Below, one piece after another: positions 26,937 through 37,562 of a DNA stretch of 64,000 nucleotides (position 1 is the first letter of the stretch; every line of letters begins with the position of its first letter). The stretch spans positions 5,332,001 through 5,396,000 of the forward strand of contig NZ_LT629802.1 in NCBI RefSeq assembly GCF_900106045.1. Direction: 5' to 3'. The DNA is from Pseudomonas mucidolens. Its GTDB lineage: Bacteria > Pseudomonadota > Gammaproteobacteria > Pseudomonadales > Pseudomonadaceae. Position numbers and translations under genes: made by a program. The notes below the pieces were generated by a model that saw nothing but the letters and a program-made list of their open reading frames with translations, was not told the origin of the DNA and did no database searches.

Positions 26937-27890
26937 TCACTTGGCTTGTAGCTTGGAGGCAATCGCGGTCATCAGCATGTCGCCGATATTCGTGCCGAAC
27001 GCATTATCGATTTCACGAATGCAGGTCGGGCTGGTGACGTTGATTTCCGTCAGGTGCTCGCCAATCACGTCCAGGCCCACGAACAGCAAGCCCTTTTCCT
27101 TCAGCGTCGGGCCGACCTGGGCGGCGATCCAGCGGTCCTTGTCGCTTAACGGCCGGGCTTCGCCACGCCCACCGGCCGCCAGGTTGCCACGGGTTTCACC
27201 GGCCGCTGGAATGCGCGCCAGGCAGTAATCCACGGGTTCGCCGTCGATCATCAGGATGCGCTTGTCGCCGTCCTTGATCGCCGGCAGGTACGCCTGGCCC
27301 ATGATCTGCTGGGTGCCCAGCGCGGTCAGGGTCTCGAGGATCACCGACAGGTTCGGATCGCCTGCGCGATGGCGAAAGATCGAGGTGCCGCCCATGCCGT
27401 CCAGCGGTTTGAGGATCACGTCACCGTGCTTCGCGGCGAATTCGCGCAACACGTCGGCGCGACGGCTGACCACGGTGGGCGGCGTGCATTGCGGGAACAG
27501 CGTGGCGAACAGCTTTTCATTGCAGTCACGCAGGCTTTGCGGTTTGTTGACGATCAGCACGCCGGCGCGCTCGGCCTGCTCCAACAGATAGGTGGAGTAG
27601 ACGAACTCCATGTCGAACGGCGGATCCTTGCGCATCAGGATCACGTCCAGATCGCTCAGCGGGCTGTCGACTTCGTCCTGCAGTTCGAACCACTTGTCAG
27701 GGTTGGCGAACACCTGCAAGGGACGCATCCGCGCCCGCGCTTCACCGTCACCCTGGTAAAGATCGCGCTGCTCCATATAGAACAGGCTCCAGCCGCGGGC
27801 CTGGGCGGCCAGCAGCATGGCCAGCGAGCTGTCCTTTTTATAGGAAATGCTGGCGATAGGGTCCATGACAATGCCGACGCGAACGCTCAT
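26937..27890 (-). CDS. gshB: Glutathione synthetase
   Basis: The 317-residue ATP-grasp ligase joins gamma-glutamylcysteine and glycine. Motifs are LIVNKPQSLRDCNEKL, the ATP-binding VILKPLDGMGGTSIFR (about 155-170) and LTEINVTSPTCIREID near the C-terminus. It is divergent from pilG with 239 bp between starts, which hold no other gene I can support. Confidence 0.97.
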   Translation of the reverse strand: MSVRVGIVMDPIASISYKKDSSLAMLLAAQARGWSLFYMEQRDLYQGDGEARARMRPLQVFANPDKWFELQDEVDSPLSDLDVILMRKDPPFDMEFVYSTYLLEQAERAGVLIVNKPQSLRDCNEKLFATLFPQCTPPTVVSRRADVLREFAAKHGDVILKPLDGMGGTSIFRHRAGDPNLSVILETLTALGTQQIMGQAYLPAIKDGDKRILMIDGEPVDYCLARIPAAGETRGNLAAGGRGEARPLSDKDRWIAAQVGPTLKEKGLLFVGLDVIGEHLTEINVTSPTCIREIDNAFGTNIGDMLMTAIASKLQAK

Positions 27891-28129
27891 GGGGGATTTC
27901 CTCTAGCAAATAAGGGCGCATGAAAAGTGGCGCCAGAGTGGCGCGCAGGCCGTTGCGGGTCAAGGAAAAACCACCTTGCCGGTTGGCTGATAGATTGCCT
28001 TCCCAGTCTGTGCTAAAAAGGCTGCCAAGGCGTACTGGCCCTTGCACGGCAAGGGTTTGGCGCGCGTCCTTGGCAACATCAGGCAGTACACACCGAAAAC
28101 CGATTCGCTGTGGCGATGGTAGAGCAGAT

Positions 28130-28537
28130 ATGGAACAGCATTCCAACGCCTTGAAAGTGATGGTGATCGACGATTCGAAAACGATTCGCCGCACCGCCGA
28201 GACACTGTTGAAGAACGTAGGGTGCGAAGTCATTACGGCCATCGACGGTTTCGATGCCCTGGCCAAGATCGTTGATCATCACCCGCACATTATTTTTGTC
28301 GACATCATGATGCCGCGCCTGGATGGCTATCAGACCTGCGCCCTGGTCAAGAACAACCCGGCGTTCAAAGCGATCCCGGTGATCATGCTGTCTTCCCGGG
28401 ACGGTCTGTTCGACAAGGCCAAGGGGCGGATCGTCGGCTCTGATCAGTTTTTGACCAAACCGTTCAGCAAGGAAGAACTGCTGAGTGCGATCAAGGCCTA
28501 TGCGCCGGGTTTCGCGCCGGTAGAACAAGCACACTGA
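28130..28537 (+). CDS. pilG: Twitching response regulator PilG
   Basis: This 135-residue single-domain CheY-like regulator is phosphorylated by ChpA and promotes pilus extension. The acidic pair is in MVIDDSKTIRR, the phospho-acceptor aspartate in IIFVDIMMPRLDG, and the conserved T/K switch in PVIMLSS and FLTKPFS. The start at 28130 gives the P. aeruginosa length (135); an in-frame extension to 27920 is not like the family. It is the first gene of the pil-chp operon. Confidence 0.96.
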   Translation: MEQHSNALKVMVIDDSKTIRRTAETLLKNVGCEVITAIDGFDALAKIVDHHPHIIFVDIMMPRLDGYQTCALVKNNPAFKAIPVIMLSSRDGLFDKAKGRIVGSDQFLTKPFSKEELLSAIKAYAPGFAPVEQAH

Positions 28538-28582
28538 CCCAGCCCCAAAGGGCTTGCGTCCACCAATGTAGTGGGGAAAACC

Positions 28583-28948
28583 ATGGCACGTGTCCTGATC
28601 GTCGACGATTCGCCGACTGAAATGTACAAACTCACCGAAATGCTTGAAAAACACGGGCACCAGGTGCTCAAGGCGGTCAATGGCGGTGATGGCGTTGCGC
28701 TGGCCCGTCAGGAAAAGCCTGACGCGGTGCTGATGGATATCGTCATGCCGGGCCTCAATGGTTTCCAGGCCACGCGTCAATTGACCAAGGATCCCGAGAC
28801 CGGCCATATCCCGGTGATCATCATCACCACCAAGGATCAGGACACCGATAAGGTCTGGGGCACGCGCCAGGGGGCCAAGGATTACCTGACCAAGCCGGTG
28901 GATGAAGAGACGTTGATCAAGACCTTGAACGCGGTGCTGGCAGGCTGA
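28583..28948 (+). CDS. pilH: Twitching response regulator PilH
   Basis: The 121-residue CheY-like protein has VLIVDDSPTEM, the phospho-site VLMDIVMPGLNG and DYLTKPVD. In P. aeruginosa PilH acts as counterpart or phosphate sink to PilG in ChpA signalling. The start is at the ATG 28583; a GTG four codons earlier is possible but less likely. pilI follows after 12 bp. Confidence 0.95.
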   Translation: MARVLIVDDSPTEMYKLTEMLEKHGHQVLKAVNGGDGVALARQEKPDAVLMDIVMPGLNGFQATRQLTKDPETGHIPVIIITTKDQDTDKVWGTRQGAKDYLTKPVDEETLIKTLNAVLAG

Positions 28949-28960
28949 CGGCTCGCTCCC

Positions 28961-29500
28961 ATGACCGAGTCGCAAACCGCCTTCGAGCTGCTGCTGGACA
29001 TCGACCGCCGCTGCCGTCTGCTGGCCGCGGATCTGCCGTCCCAGGAAACCCGCTCGCACAGTTGGAGCGGGATCGGCTTTCGGCTGGCCGAGCATTGGTA
29101 TGTCGCGCCCATGGGCGAGGTTGCTGAAGTGATGCACGAGCCACGTTGTACCCTGATGCCCGGGGTCAAACCGTGGGTCAGAGGCGTGGCTAACCTGCGT
29201 GGGCGGTTATTGCCGGTGATCGATTTGTGCGGATTTTTCGGCCACACCCTGTCAGTGGTGCGCAAACAGCGGCGAGTGCTGGTGATTGAGCACGAAGACA
29301 TGTTTGTCGGGTTGCTGGTGGACGAAGTCGTCGGCCTGCAACATTTTGCCCAGGATCTGTTGGAACGCATCCCGCCAGAAGCGTCGACGACGAGCGGTGC
29401 GGCATTTATTCAAGGCCAATTCAGCGGCGACCCGCTGTGGCAGGTCTTCAGCCCCTTTGCCCTGGCCCGGGCTCCGGACTTTCTGGATGTTGCAGCATGA
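28961..29500 (+). CDS. pilI: CheW-like coupling protein PilI
   Basis: This 179-residue CheW-domain protein links the receptor PilJ to the kinase ChpA. The CheW region runs from about 40 to 165, with [18 protein letters not shown] and the [15 protein letters not shown] block typical of CheW strands 4-5. Its stop overlaps the pilJ start by 4 bases (ATGA). Confidence 0.95.
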   Translation: MTESQTAFELLLDIDRRCRLLAADLPSQETRSHSWSGIGFRLAEHWYVAPMGEVAEVMHEPRCTLMPGVKPWVRGVANLRGRLLPVIDLCGFFGHTLSVVRKQRRVLVIEHEDMFVGLLVDEVVGLQHFAQDLLERIPPEASTTSGAAFIQGQFSGDPLWQVFSPFALARAPDFLDVAA

Positions 29501-31548
29501 CCAGCGTCAGCCCCGTCAAACCGCAGGAAGCCTCCCGTAGCCGTTCGCAGATCATCGTGCTGTTTATCGCGCTGATCATCTTCATCATGTTGCTGTTCGC
29601 CAACTTCGCGTACCTCAACACGCAATCCGGCTACGACAAACAGTACATCGGTCATGCGGGCGAGTTGCGGGTGCTGTCCCAGCGCATTGCCAAGAACGCC
29701 ACGGAATCGGCTACCGGCAAGGCTGCGGCCTTCAAGCTGCTGAGCGAGGCGCGCAATGATTTTGCCCTGCGCTGGGGTTACCTGAAGCAGGGCGACCCGG
29801 CCACCGGCCTGCCCGCCGCGCCGAGCGCCGTGCACAGCGAAATGCGCGCCGTGCAGCATGACTGGGAAGCGTTGCTGAAAAACACCGACGTGATCCTGGC
29901 CAGCGAACAGACGGTGCTGTCCCTGCATCAAGTGGCGGCGACCCTGGCCGAAACCGTTCCGCAATTGCAGCTGGAATCGGAAAAAGTCGTGGAAATCCTC
30001 TTGCAGCGCGGTGCGCCTGCCAGCCAAGTGGCCGTGGCCCAGCGCCAATCGCTGCTGGCCGAACGCATCCTGGGGGCGGTCAACACGGTGTTGGCGGGTG
30101 ACGAAACGGCAGTAAAGGCCGCCGACGCCTTTGGACGCGATGCCAACCGCTTTGGCCTGGTCCTTGGCGGCATGCTCCAGGGCAACGCCGCGTTGAAGAT
30201 CACCGAGGTGCAAGACCCCGACGCGCGTGCGCGGCTGGCGGAAATAGCCGAGCTGTTCGAGTTCGTCTCCGGCTCCGTGGACGAAATCCTCGAAACTTCG
30301 CCGCAGTTGTTTCAGGTGCGCGCTTCAGCAAGCAACATTTTCAGCCTGTCGCAAACCCTGCTCGATGAAGCCTCGCACCTGGCCACGGGGTTTGAAAACC
30401 TTGCGGACGGGCGCACGCTCGACACGATTGGCGGCTATGTCCTGGGCTTGCTGGCGCTGGCCTCAATCATCCTGATCGGCCTGGTGATGGTGCGCGAGAC
30501 CAATCGCCAGTTGCGCGAAACCGCCGAGAAAAACGAACGCAACCAGAACGCGATCATGCGCCTGCTGGACGAAATCGAAGACCTGGCCGACGGCGACCTC
30601 ACGGTGACCGCCTCGGTGACCGAGGACTTCACCGGCACCATCGCCGATTCGATCAATTATTCCGTGGATCAACTGCGGGATCTGGTGGCGACCATCAACC
30701 TCACGGCCGGCCAGGTGGCCGGCGCCGTGCAGGACACCCAAGCCACCGCCATGCACCTGGCCCAGGCGTCCGAACACCAGGCGCAGCAGATTGCCGAAGC
30801 GTCGACGGCGATCAACCAGATGGCCCTGTCCATCGATCAGGTCTCGGCCAACGCGGCTGAATCCTCGGCAGTGGCCGAACGCTCGGTGGAAATCGCCAAC
30901 AAGGGCAATGAGGTGGTGCATAACACCATCCATGGCATGGACAACATTCGCGAACAGATCCAGGACACCGCCAAGCGCATCAAGCGCCTGGGTGAGTCAT
31001 CCCAGGAAATCGGCGACATCGTCAGCCTGATCGACGATATCGCCGAACAGACCAACATCCTCGCCCTCAACGCGGCCATCCAGGCCAGTATGGCGGGCGA
31101 TGCCGGGCGTGGGTTCGCGGTGGTGGCCGATGAAGTACAGCGGTTGGCCGAGCGCTCGTCTGCGGCCACCCGGCAGATCGAAACGCTGGTGCGGGCGATC
31201 CAGGCCGACACCAACGAAGCGGTGATCTCCATGGAGCAGACCACCACCGAGGTGGTGCGCGGCGCGCGACTGGCCCAGGACGCCGGAGTGGCGCTGGAAG
31301 AGATCGAAGGCGTGTCCAAGACCCTGGCGGCGTTGATCCAGAGCATCTCCAACGCGGCACAACAGCAGACGTCGTCGGCGGGGCAGATCTCCCTGACCAT
31401 GAACGTGATCCAGCAGATCACCAGCCAGACCTCGTCAGGCTCCACCGCCACCGCCGAAAGCATTGGCAACCTGACGAAAATGGCCAACCAGTTGCGGCGC
31501 TCGGTATCGGGCTTTACCTTGCCGCCCGCACGCAAGACCGATGAATAA
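29497..31548 (+). CDS. pilJ: Chemoreceptor PilJ
   Basis: The 683-residue methyl-accepting chemotaxis protein of the Pil-Chp system senses pilin or surface contact in P. aeruginosa. TM1 is at about 20-40, two PilJ-type periplasmic helical modules ([11 protein letters not shown] near 55) run to about 300, TM2 is at about 314-335, then a HAMP region and a long cytoplasmic coiled coil follow. The tip is close to the MCP consensus ([23 protein letters not shown], shown here only in part). The start is the ATG overlapping pilI. No pilK methyltransferase follows. Confidence 0.96.
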   Translation: MTSVSPVKPQEASRSRSQIIVLFIALIIFIMLLFANFAYLNTQSGYDKQYIGHAGELRVLSQRIAKNATESATGKAAAFKLLSEARNDFALRWGYLKQGDPATGLPAAPSAVHSEMRAVQHDWEALLKNTDVILASEQTVLSLHQVAATLAETVPQLQLESEKVVEILLQRGAPASQVAVAQRQSLLAERILGAVNTVLAGDETAVKAADAFGRDANRFGLVLGGMLQGNAALKITEVQDPDARARLAEIAELFEFVSGSVDEILETSPQLFQVRASASNIFSLSQTLLDEASHLATGFENLADGRTLDTIGGYVLGLLALASIILIGLVMVRETNRQLRETAEKNERNQNAIMRLLDEIEDLADGDLTVTASVTEDFTGTIADSINYSVDQLRDLVATINLTAGQVAGAVQDTQATAMHLAQASEHQAQQIAEASTAINQMALSIDQVSANAAESSAVAERSVEIANKGNEVVHNTIHGMDNIREQIQDTAKRIKRLGESSQEIGDIVSLIDDIAEQTNILALNAAIQASMAGDAGRGFAVVADEVQRLAERSSAATRQIETLVRAIQADTNEAVISMEQTTTEVVRGARLAQDAGVALEEIEGVSKTLAALIQSISNAAQQQTSSAGQISLTMNVIQQITSQTSSGSTATAESIGNLTKMANQLRRSVSGFTLPPARKTDE

Positions 31549-31595
31549 AATGCACCCTCAACATCACCGCAGCCGCCCTGTGGGAACGGGCCTGT

Positions 31596-31682
31596 GTGGG
31601 AGCGGGCTTGCTCGCGATAACGCTGTGTCAGTCACCTTATACGTATCTGACACACCGCTATCGCGAGCAAGCCCGCCCCCAC
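31596..31682. repeat. REPIN between pilJ and chpA
   Basis: The arms at 31596-31621 and 31657-31682 (GTGGGAGCGGGCTTG type) match at 24 of 26 positions. The middle holds a second small inverted repeat TGTGTCAG/CTGACACA. A partial REP (TGTGGGAACGGGCCTG) precedes it at about 31579. It occupies the place where pilK lies in P. aeruginosa. Confidence 0.88.
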
Positions 31683-31718
31683 CATTGAACCCCACGGTTA
31701 ATTCAGATGGGAGCCGTT

Positions 31719-34700
31719 ATGGTTGACCGGCACGACTACGTTGCCCTCGAATGGGTCAAGGGCGAAATCGCCGAAACCCTCAAACAGGCGCGTTCGGCGT
31801 TGGCCACCTATGTCGACGATTCGAGCGGCGAGGCGATCACGCAGTGCCTCGCGGGCATTCATCAGGTCCACGGCGCCCTGCAAATGGTCGAGTTCTATGG
31901 CGCGGCGCTGCTTGCCGAAGAAATGGAGCACTTGGCCCAGGCTCTGCAAGCCGGGCGTGTCAGCCAGCGTGATGAGGGTGTTCGCCTGCTGCAACACGCC
32001 TTGGGACAGTTGCCGTTGTACCTGGATCGGGTCCACGGCGCGCGTCGTGACTTGCCGCTGGTGGTCCTGCCGTTGCTCAACGATCTGCGTAGCGTGCATG
32101 GTAAAAGCCTGCTGTCGGAAACCAGTCTGTTCAGCCCGCAACTGCTGGTGATTGCGCCGCTGCCCGAAGATGCCCTGACCCAGCGTGCGCCAGAGGATTT
32201 CCCCGAGCACTTGCTACAATGGCGGCAAATGCTGCAGCAAGGTCTGGCCGGGCTGTTGCGTGAAGACCATGGTCCCAGCAACCTGGAAGATATGGCGCGG
32301 GTGTTCGCCCAGCTCGAAGCGCTGTGCCACGGCGCGCCGCTGTTGCCTCTGTGGCAAGTCACCTCGGCGCTGGCCGAAGGTATGCTTACCGGCGTTATCG
32401 CCAACAGTCCGGCGCTGCGCAGTCTGTTCAAGGCGTGTGACCAGGAACTCAAGCGCCTGCAAACCCACGGCATCGGGGCGATTAACACACCGGCGCCGGA
32501 TGAGTTGCTCAAGAGTCTGTTGTTCTACATCGCCAAGGTCACCCGACCGACGCCGCGCATGCAAAGCCTCAAGGAACGCTACGGTCTGGACGACGCCTTG
32601 CCCGATAGCGCGTTGGTGGACGCCGAGCGTGCGCGCCTGGCGGGGCCCGATCGCAACGCCATGGGCTCGGTGCTGGGGGCGTTGTGTGAAGAGTTGGTAC
32701 GGGTCAAGGAGCGCCTGGACCTGTTCGTGCGCAGTGACCGTCAGCATGCGTCCGACCTCGACAGTCTGTTGGCACCTTTGCGACAGATCGCCGACACCTT
32801 GGCGGTATTGGGTTTCGGCCAGCCGCGCAAAGTGATCATCGACCAGTTGGCGGTCGTGTTGGGTTTGGCCCAGGGCCAGCGTGAGCCGAACGACGCGGTC
32901 CTGATGGACGTTGCGGGAGCGTTGCTCTACGTCGAGGCGACCCTGGCCGGGATGGTGGGCACCGTCGAGCCGCAAAGCCGTGAAGAAAGCCGATTGCCGA
33001 CGACCGACCTGACCCGGATCCACCAGATGGTCGTCAAGGAATCGTGCCAGTGCCTCAGGCAGACCCGGGAATTGCTCATCGACTGCCTTGAGGCAGGTTG
33101 GGACACGCAGTGCCTGGAATCCGTGCCCGAGTTGTTGACCCAGGTACGCGGCGCTTTGGCGATGATCCCGTTACCACGTGCAGCGCGCCTCATGCGCGCG
33201 TGCAATGACTATGTCGATGAACAACTGATGAGCAGCAAGGTGGCGCCTGCCGAAGTGTCGCTTGCGCATTTTGCCGATGTGCTCACCAGCCTGGAGTACT
33301 ACCTGGAACGCATGCTCCAGGACCCGGACGCGCCTGGCGAACGGGTGCTGGATGTGGCCTTTGAGGGGCTGACAGCGCTTGGCTATGCCCCGAGCGAAAG
33401 CCCGTTGCCTTGGGGCCAGGCTCTGCCGGTGGGCAGCGATGAGGCACGGCCGCCAACCGCGTCGCTGGCCCATCCGACCTCGCGCCTCAATCCGCCGGCG
33501 CTGCAACGCCCCGGGAGCCTGCTGCCGCCGCCCGCCGATGAGCAACCGGTGGACGACGAGCTGCGGGACGTGTTCCTTGAAGAAACCGAAGAGGTGCTTG
33601 AGGTCTTGCATCGCCATGTACCGGACGGCACGGCGGGCTTGAAAGACAAGTCCACCTTGAGCGAAATACGCCGAGCCTTTCACACCCTCAAAGGCAGCGG
33701 GCGCATGGTTCGCGCCCTGGTGCTGGCGGAATTGGCCTGGGCCGTGGAAAACCTGCTCAACCGGGTGCTGGAACGCAGTGTGGCGTCGGGGGTGGAGGTC
33801 CAGGCGATTCTGGACGAAGCCGTGGCAGTGCTGCCTGAGCTGATCGCGGATTTCGCTGCGGGTACCCAGCGTCAACGCGATGACGTCGATCACTTGGCGG
33901 CACAAGCCCATGCCTTGGCGGTCGGTGTCGAGTTACCGCCGATGCAGGAGCAGGACACGCCTGCCCTGGATCCCTTGCTGCTGGAGATTTTCCGCAATGA
34001 GGTTCAAAGCCATCTCGACAGCATCAACTTTTTTTTGCAGCGCGCCACCGAGCAGATGCCGTTGCAGGTCAGTGACGAGCTGCAACGCGCGCTGCATACC
34101 CTCAAGGGCAGCGCCTATATGGCCGGCGTGCTATCCATCGCTGAGCTGGCGCGGCCGCTGGACCATCTGACCCGTGAATACAAGGCCCACCGCCTGGCGT
34201 TGGACCTGGACGAAATCGACCTGCTGCTGGAGGCCGAAGCGCTGTTGCAGCGCGGTTTGCGTCAGTTGGACCGCGATCCTCATGCGTCGATCAGCGGTGC
34301 CGCCGATTTGATCGAGCGCATTCAAGGGCGTCTCGACAGCCAGCTTGAAGCCTTTATCAACGGCCCGAGCGCAGGCAAACGAATCAAGCGTGATCCGCAG
34401 TTGATCAGCAACTTCCTGGCACAGGGCATGGACATTTTGCTCGACGCCGAAAGTCTTTTGCATCGTTGGCGGCAACATCCCGGCGAGCGCCAGGAACTCA
34501 GCGCCTTGCTGGAAGAGTTGACCACCCTGGGCGAGGGTGCACACCTGGCGGATCTACACCCGATGGACGCGCTGTGCGAAGCCCTGCTCGACCTGTATGG
34601 CGCTGTGGAAGAGAGCAGCCTGGCAGTCAGCGAGCGCTTTTTTCATGAGGCCGAACAGGCCCATGAAGCGCTGATCAACATGCTCGATCAATTGGCCGCC

Positions 34701-37562
34701 GGCCAGGAAATCAGCCCCGCGCCGCTGCGGGTGCGGGCCTTGCGCGAGCTGCTGGAAGAAAGCCTCGACCCGGCCGCCACTGGGCTGATCAAGAGCGATG
34801 GCAGTCGCGGCCTGAGTATTTCCGAGTTGACCACCGCCACTGCGCAGTTGGAGCAGAGCACGGCGCTAGACGATGAAATCGTCGAGATATTCCTTGAAGA
34901 GGCCGTGGATATCCTCGATAGCGCCGGGCAGTCCCTCAAGCGCTGGTTGCTCGATCCCGAAAACGCGACACCGTTGCCGTCTCTGCAACGCGATTTGCAC
35001 ACGCTCAAAGGCGGCGCGCGCATGGCCGGGATCGGCCCGGTGGGCGATCTGGCGCTGGAGCTGGAGACCCTTTACGAAGGCCTGGTCGACCGACGCTACA
35101 GCTATTCCAACGAAGTGGCGCAGCTGTTGATGGCCAGCCACGAACACCTGGCGCTGCAGTTGGAGCAATTGCAACAGCAGCAAGCGTTGAGTGATTCCAG
35201 CACTTTGACCAGTCAATTGCGCGAGTGGCGCCAACAGCCTGGCGCTATAGCCGCTGCAGCGCCGCCAGCACCCGATGCGGCGGGCAGTGATCCCGAATTG
35301 CTGGAGATCTTTCTCGAAGAAGCGGCGGATATCCTCGACAGTTCCGGCGCCGCGCTGGTGCGCTGGCAGGCCGACCCTCAAGGTCGCCAGGAAGTGGAAA
35401 CCCTGCTGCGGGATCTGCACACCCTCAAGGGCGGTGCGCGGATGGTCGAGATCGGGCCGATAGGCGACCTGGCCCATGAACTGGAATTTCTCTACGAAGG
35501 CTTGTCGGCGGGCTTGCTGTCATCCACGGCGGAGCTGTTCGCGCTGTTGCAAGGCTGCCACGACCGCTTGGCGCAAATGGTCGATGCGGTGGCGGCGGGC
35601 ATGCCCGTGGGGTCGGTGGAACGCTTGATCGAGCGGATCAGAAGCCTGGTTCGCCCGGCGGAGGAACACGCTGCTCCGTTGACGCTGTCTACCGGCAAGC
35701 CCGAGGCGGCGGCCGTCAGTGACCCGGCGGCGGACATGGTGAAAATCTCCGCCGAGCTGCTGGACGACCTGGTTAACCTGGCGGGTGAAACTTCGATTTT
35801 CCGTGGGCGTATCGAACAGCAGGTCAACGATGCGCGCCTCGCGCTGACCGAGGTGGAAACCACCATCGAACGGATGCGCGACCAACTGCGCCGCCTCGAC
35901 ATCGAAACCCAGGGCCGGATCCTCAGTCGCCAGCAGGCCGAGGCCGAACGGTTGGGCTACGAGGAGTTCGACCCGCTGGAAATGGACCGTCATTCCCAGC
36001 TGCAACAGCTGTCCCGTGCGCTGTTTGAATCGGCCTCCGATTTGCTGGACCTCAAGGAAACCCTCGACCAGCGCAATCAGGACGCACACAACCTGTTGCA
36101 GCAGCAGGCGCGGATCAACACTGAGCTGCAAGAAGGCTTGATGCGCACGCGCATGGTGCCGTTCGAACGCATGCTGCCGCGCCTCAAGCGCATCGTGCGG
36201 CAAGTGGCCGGCGAGCTGGGCAAGGAGGTTGAGTTCGTGGTCGGCAATGCCGAGGGTGAGATGGACCGCAATGTCCTGGAGCGCATGGTCGCGCCCCTGG
36301 AGCATATGCTGCGCAACGCGGTCGACCACGGCCTGGAGTCGCGTGAGGCGCGTCTGTTGGCGGGCAAGCCGGAGAAAGGCCGGATCACCCTGGACCTGAC
36401 CCATGAACGTGGCGACATCATCTTCGACATGCGCGACGACGGCGCGGGCGTGCCTCTGGAGGCGGTGCGACGCAAGGCGATCAAGCGCGGCTTGCTCGAC
36501 CCCAGCGTCGAGGTCAGCGACCGCGATGTGCTGCAATTCATCTTGCAGCCGGGCTTTTCCACCGCCGAAAAAATCACCCAGATTTCCGGGCGCGGCGTAG
36601 GCATGGACGTGGTTCATGAAGAAGTGCGCCAGCTTGGCGGCACGATGGTCATCGACTCCACGCCCGGGGCAGGCGTGCATTTCCGGATTCGTTTGCCGTT
36701 CACCGTGTCGGTCAATCGGGCGTTGATGGTGCAGTGCGCGGACGATCAATACGCGATTCCGCTGAACGCCATCCAAGGCTTGGTGCGAGTGCTGCCTGGT
36801 GAACTGGAGGGTCACTACCAACTTGATCCTGCAGTGTATGAATACGCTGGGCAGCGCTATGAGTTGCATTACCTGGGCGAGCTTTTGCACACCGTCGCCC
36901 GGCCTGAGCTGCTGGGTCAACACCAGCCGTTGCCGGTGTTGCTGATGCAATGCAATGACCGGCAGGTTGCCGTGCAGGTCGACGCCGTGGCCGGCACCCG
37001 GGAGATTGTGGTCAAGGGCCTGGGTCCGCAATTTGCCACGGTGCAAGGGCTGTCGGGGGCGACGATCCTCGGGGACGGCCGGGTGGTGCTGATTATCGAC
37101 CTGCTGGCCTATATCCGCGCGTTGGCTCCGGCCTTGCCGTCTCAAGCGTCGGGCATGCTGCCGGCGCTCAATGAGCCGCAGCAGAAACGCCGGTTGCGCG
37201 TGCTGGTGGTGGACGACTCGGTCACGGTGCGCAAAGTCACCAGCCGGCTGTTGGAGCGCAACGGCATGAACGTGCTGACCGCCAAAGATGGGATCGACGC
37301 CATCGCCGTGCTCGAAGAGCACACACCCGACCTGCTGTTGCTGGACATTGAAATGCCACGCATGGACGGTTTTGAAGTGGCCATCCAGGTGCGCAACGAC
37401 CCACGGCTCAAGCACCTGCCGATCATCATGATCACCTCCCGCACCGGGCAGAAACACCGCGACCGGGCAATGGCCATCGGCGTCAACGATTACCTCGGCA
37501 AGCCCTATCAGGAGTCGGTGTTGTTGGAGAGCATTGCCTACTGGAGCCCGAAACATGCTTGA
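31719..37562 (+). CDS. chpA: Hybrid chemosensory histidine kinase ChpA
   Basis: This 1947-residue CheA-type kinase is the core of the Pil-Chp twitching system. An N-terminal degenerate phosphotransfer-like segment (IHQVHGAL near 48) is followed by four canonical Hpt sites: HTLKGSG (H655), HTLKGSA (H793), HTLKGGA (H1094) and HTLKGGA (H1234). Then come the dimerisation helices (about 1345-1480), the ATPase N-box MLRNAVDHGLES near 1530, a G-box ISGRGVGMDVV, a CheW domain and a C-terminal receiver (phospho-aspartate near 1876). P. aeruginosa ChpA is about 2470 residues, so this version is about 500 shorter. The start at 31719 has GGGAG upstream; an ATG at 31707 is possible. Confidence 0.95.
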   Translation: MVDRHDYVALEWVKGEIAETLKQARSALATYVDDSSGEAITQCLAGIHQVHGALQMVEFYGAALLAEEMEHLAQALQAGRVSQRDEGVRLLQHALGQLPLYLDRVHGARRDLPLVVLPLLNDLRSVHGKSLLSETSLFSPQLLVIAPLPEDALTQRAPEDFPEHLLQWRQMLQQGLAGLLREDHGPSNLEDMARVFAQLEALCHGAPLLPLWQVTSALAEGMLTGVIANSPALRSLFKACDQELKRLQTHGIGAINTPAPDELLKSLLFYIAKVTRPTPRMQSLKERYGLDDALPDSALVDAERARLAGPDRNAMGSVLGALCEELVRVKERLDLFVRSDRQHASDLDSLLAPLRQIADTLAVLGFGQPRKVIIDQLAVVLGLAQGQREPNDAVLMDVAGALLYVEATLAGMVGTVEPQSREESRLPTTDLTRIHQMVVKESCQCLRQTRELLIDCLEAGWDTQCLESVPELLTQVRGALAMIPLPRAARLMRACNDYVDEQLMSSKVAPAEVSLAHFADVLTSLEYYLERMLQDPDAPGERVLDVAFEGLTALGYAPSESPLPWGQALPVGSDEARPPTASLAHPTSRLNPPALQRPGSLLPPPADEQPVDDELRDVFLEETEEVLEVLHRHVPDGTAGLKDKSTLSEIRRAFHTLKGSGRMVRALVLAELAWAVENLLNRVLERSVASGVEVQAILDEAVAVLPELIADFAAGTQRQRDDVDHLAAQAHALAVGVELPPMQEQDTPALDPLLLEIFRNEVQSHLDSINFFLQRATEQMPLQVSDELQRALHTLKGSAYMAGVLSIAELARPLDHLTREYKAHRLALDLDEIDLLLEAEALLQRGLRQLDRDPHASISGAADLIERIQGRLDSQLEAFINGPSAGKRIKRDPQLISNFLAQGMDILLDAESLLHRWRQHPGERQELSALLEELTTLGEGAHLADLHPMDALCEALLDLYGAVEESSLAVSERFFHEAEQAHEALINMLDQLAAGQEISPAPLRVRALRELLEESLDPAATGLIKSDGSRGLSISELTTATAQLEQSTALDDEIVEIFLEEAVDILDSAGQSLKRWLLDPENATPLPSLQRDLHTLKGGARMAGIGPVGDLALELETLYEGLVDRRYSYSNEVAQLLMASHEHLALQLEQLQQQQALSDSSTLTSQLREWRQQPGAIAAAAPPAPDAAGSDPELLEIFLEEAADILDSSGAALVRWQADPQGRQEVETLLRDLHTLKGGARMVEIGPIGDLAHELEFLYEGLSAGLLSSTAELFALLQGCHDRLAQMVDAVAAGMPVGSVERLIERIRSLVRPAEEHAAPLTLSTGKPEAAAVSDPAADMVKISAELLDDLVNLAGETSIFRGRIEQQVNDARLALTEVETTIERMRDQLRRLDIETQGRILSRQQAEAERLGYEEFDPLEMDRHSQLQQLSRALFESASDLLDLKETLDQRNQDAHNLLQQQARINTELQEGLMRTRMVPFERMLPRLKRIVRQVAGELGKEVEFVVGNAEGEMDRNVLERMVAPLEHMLRNAVDHGLESREARLLAGKPEKGRITLDLTHERGDIIFDMRDDGAGVPLEAVRRKAIKRGLLDPSVEVSDRDVLQFILQPGFSTAEKITQISGRGVGMDVVHEEVRQLGGTMVIDSTPGAGVHFRIRLPFTVSVNRALMVQCADDQYAIPLNAIQGLVRVLPGELEGHYQLDPAVYEYAGQRYELHYLGELLHTVARPELLGQHQPLPVLLMQCNDRQVAVQVDAVAGTREIVVKGLGPQFATVQGLSGATILGDGRVVLIIDLLAYIRALAPALPSQASGMLPALNEPQQKRRLRVLVVDDSVTVRKVTSRLLERNGMNVLTAKDGIDAIAVLEEHTPDLLLLDIEMPRMDGFEVAIQVRNDPRLKHLPIIMITSRTGQKHRDRAMAIGVNDYLGKPYQESVLLESIAYWSPKHA

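Noticed and set aside
27920..28129. N-terminal extension of PilG
   Set aside because: The extension is not like any receiver protein and the shorter form has the family length.
35520..37556. Long minus-strand open frame opposite chpA
   Set aside because: Low-complexity H/Q/R-rich translation, typical of the antisense of GC-rich coding DNA.
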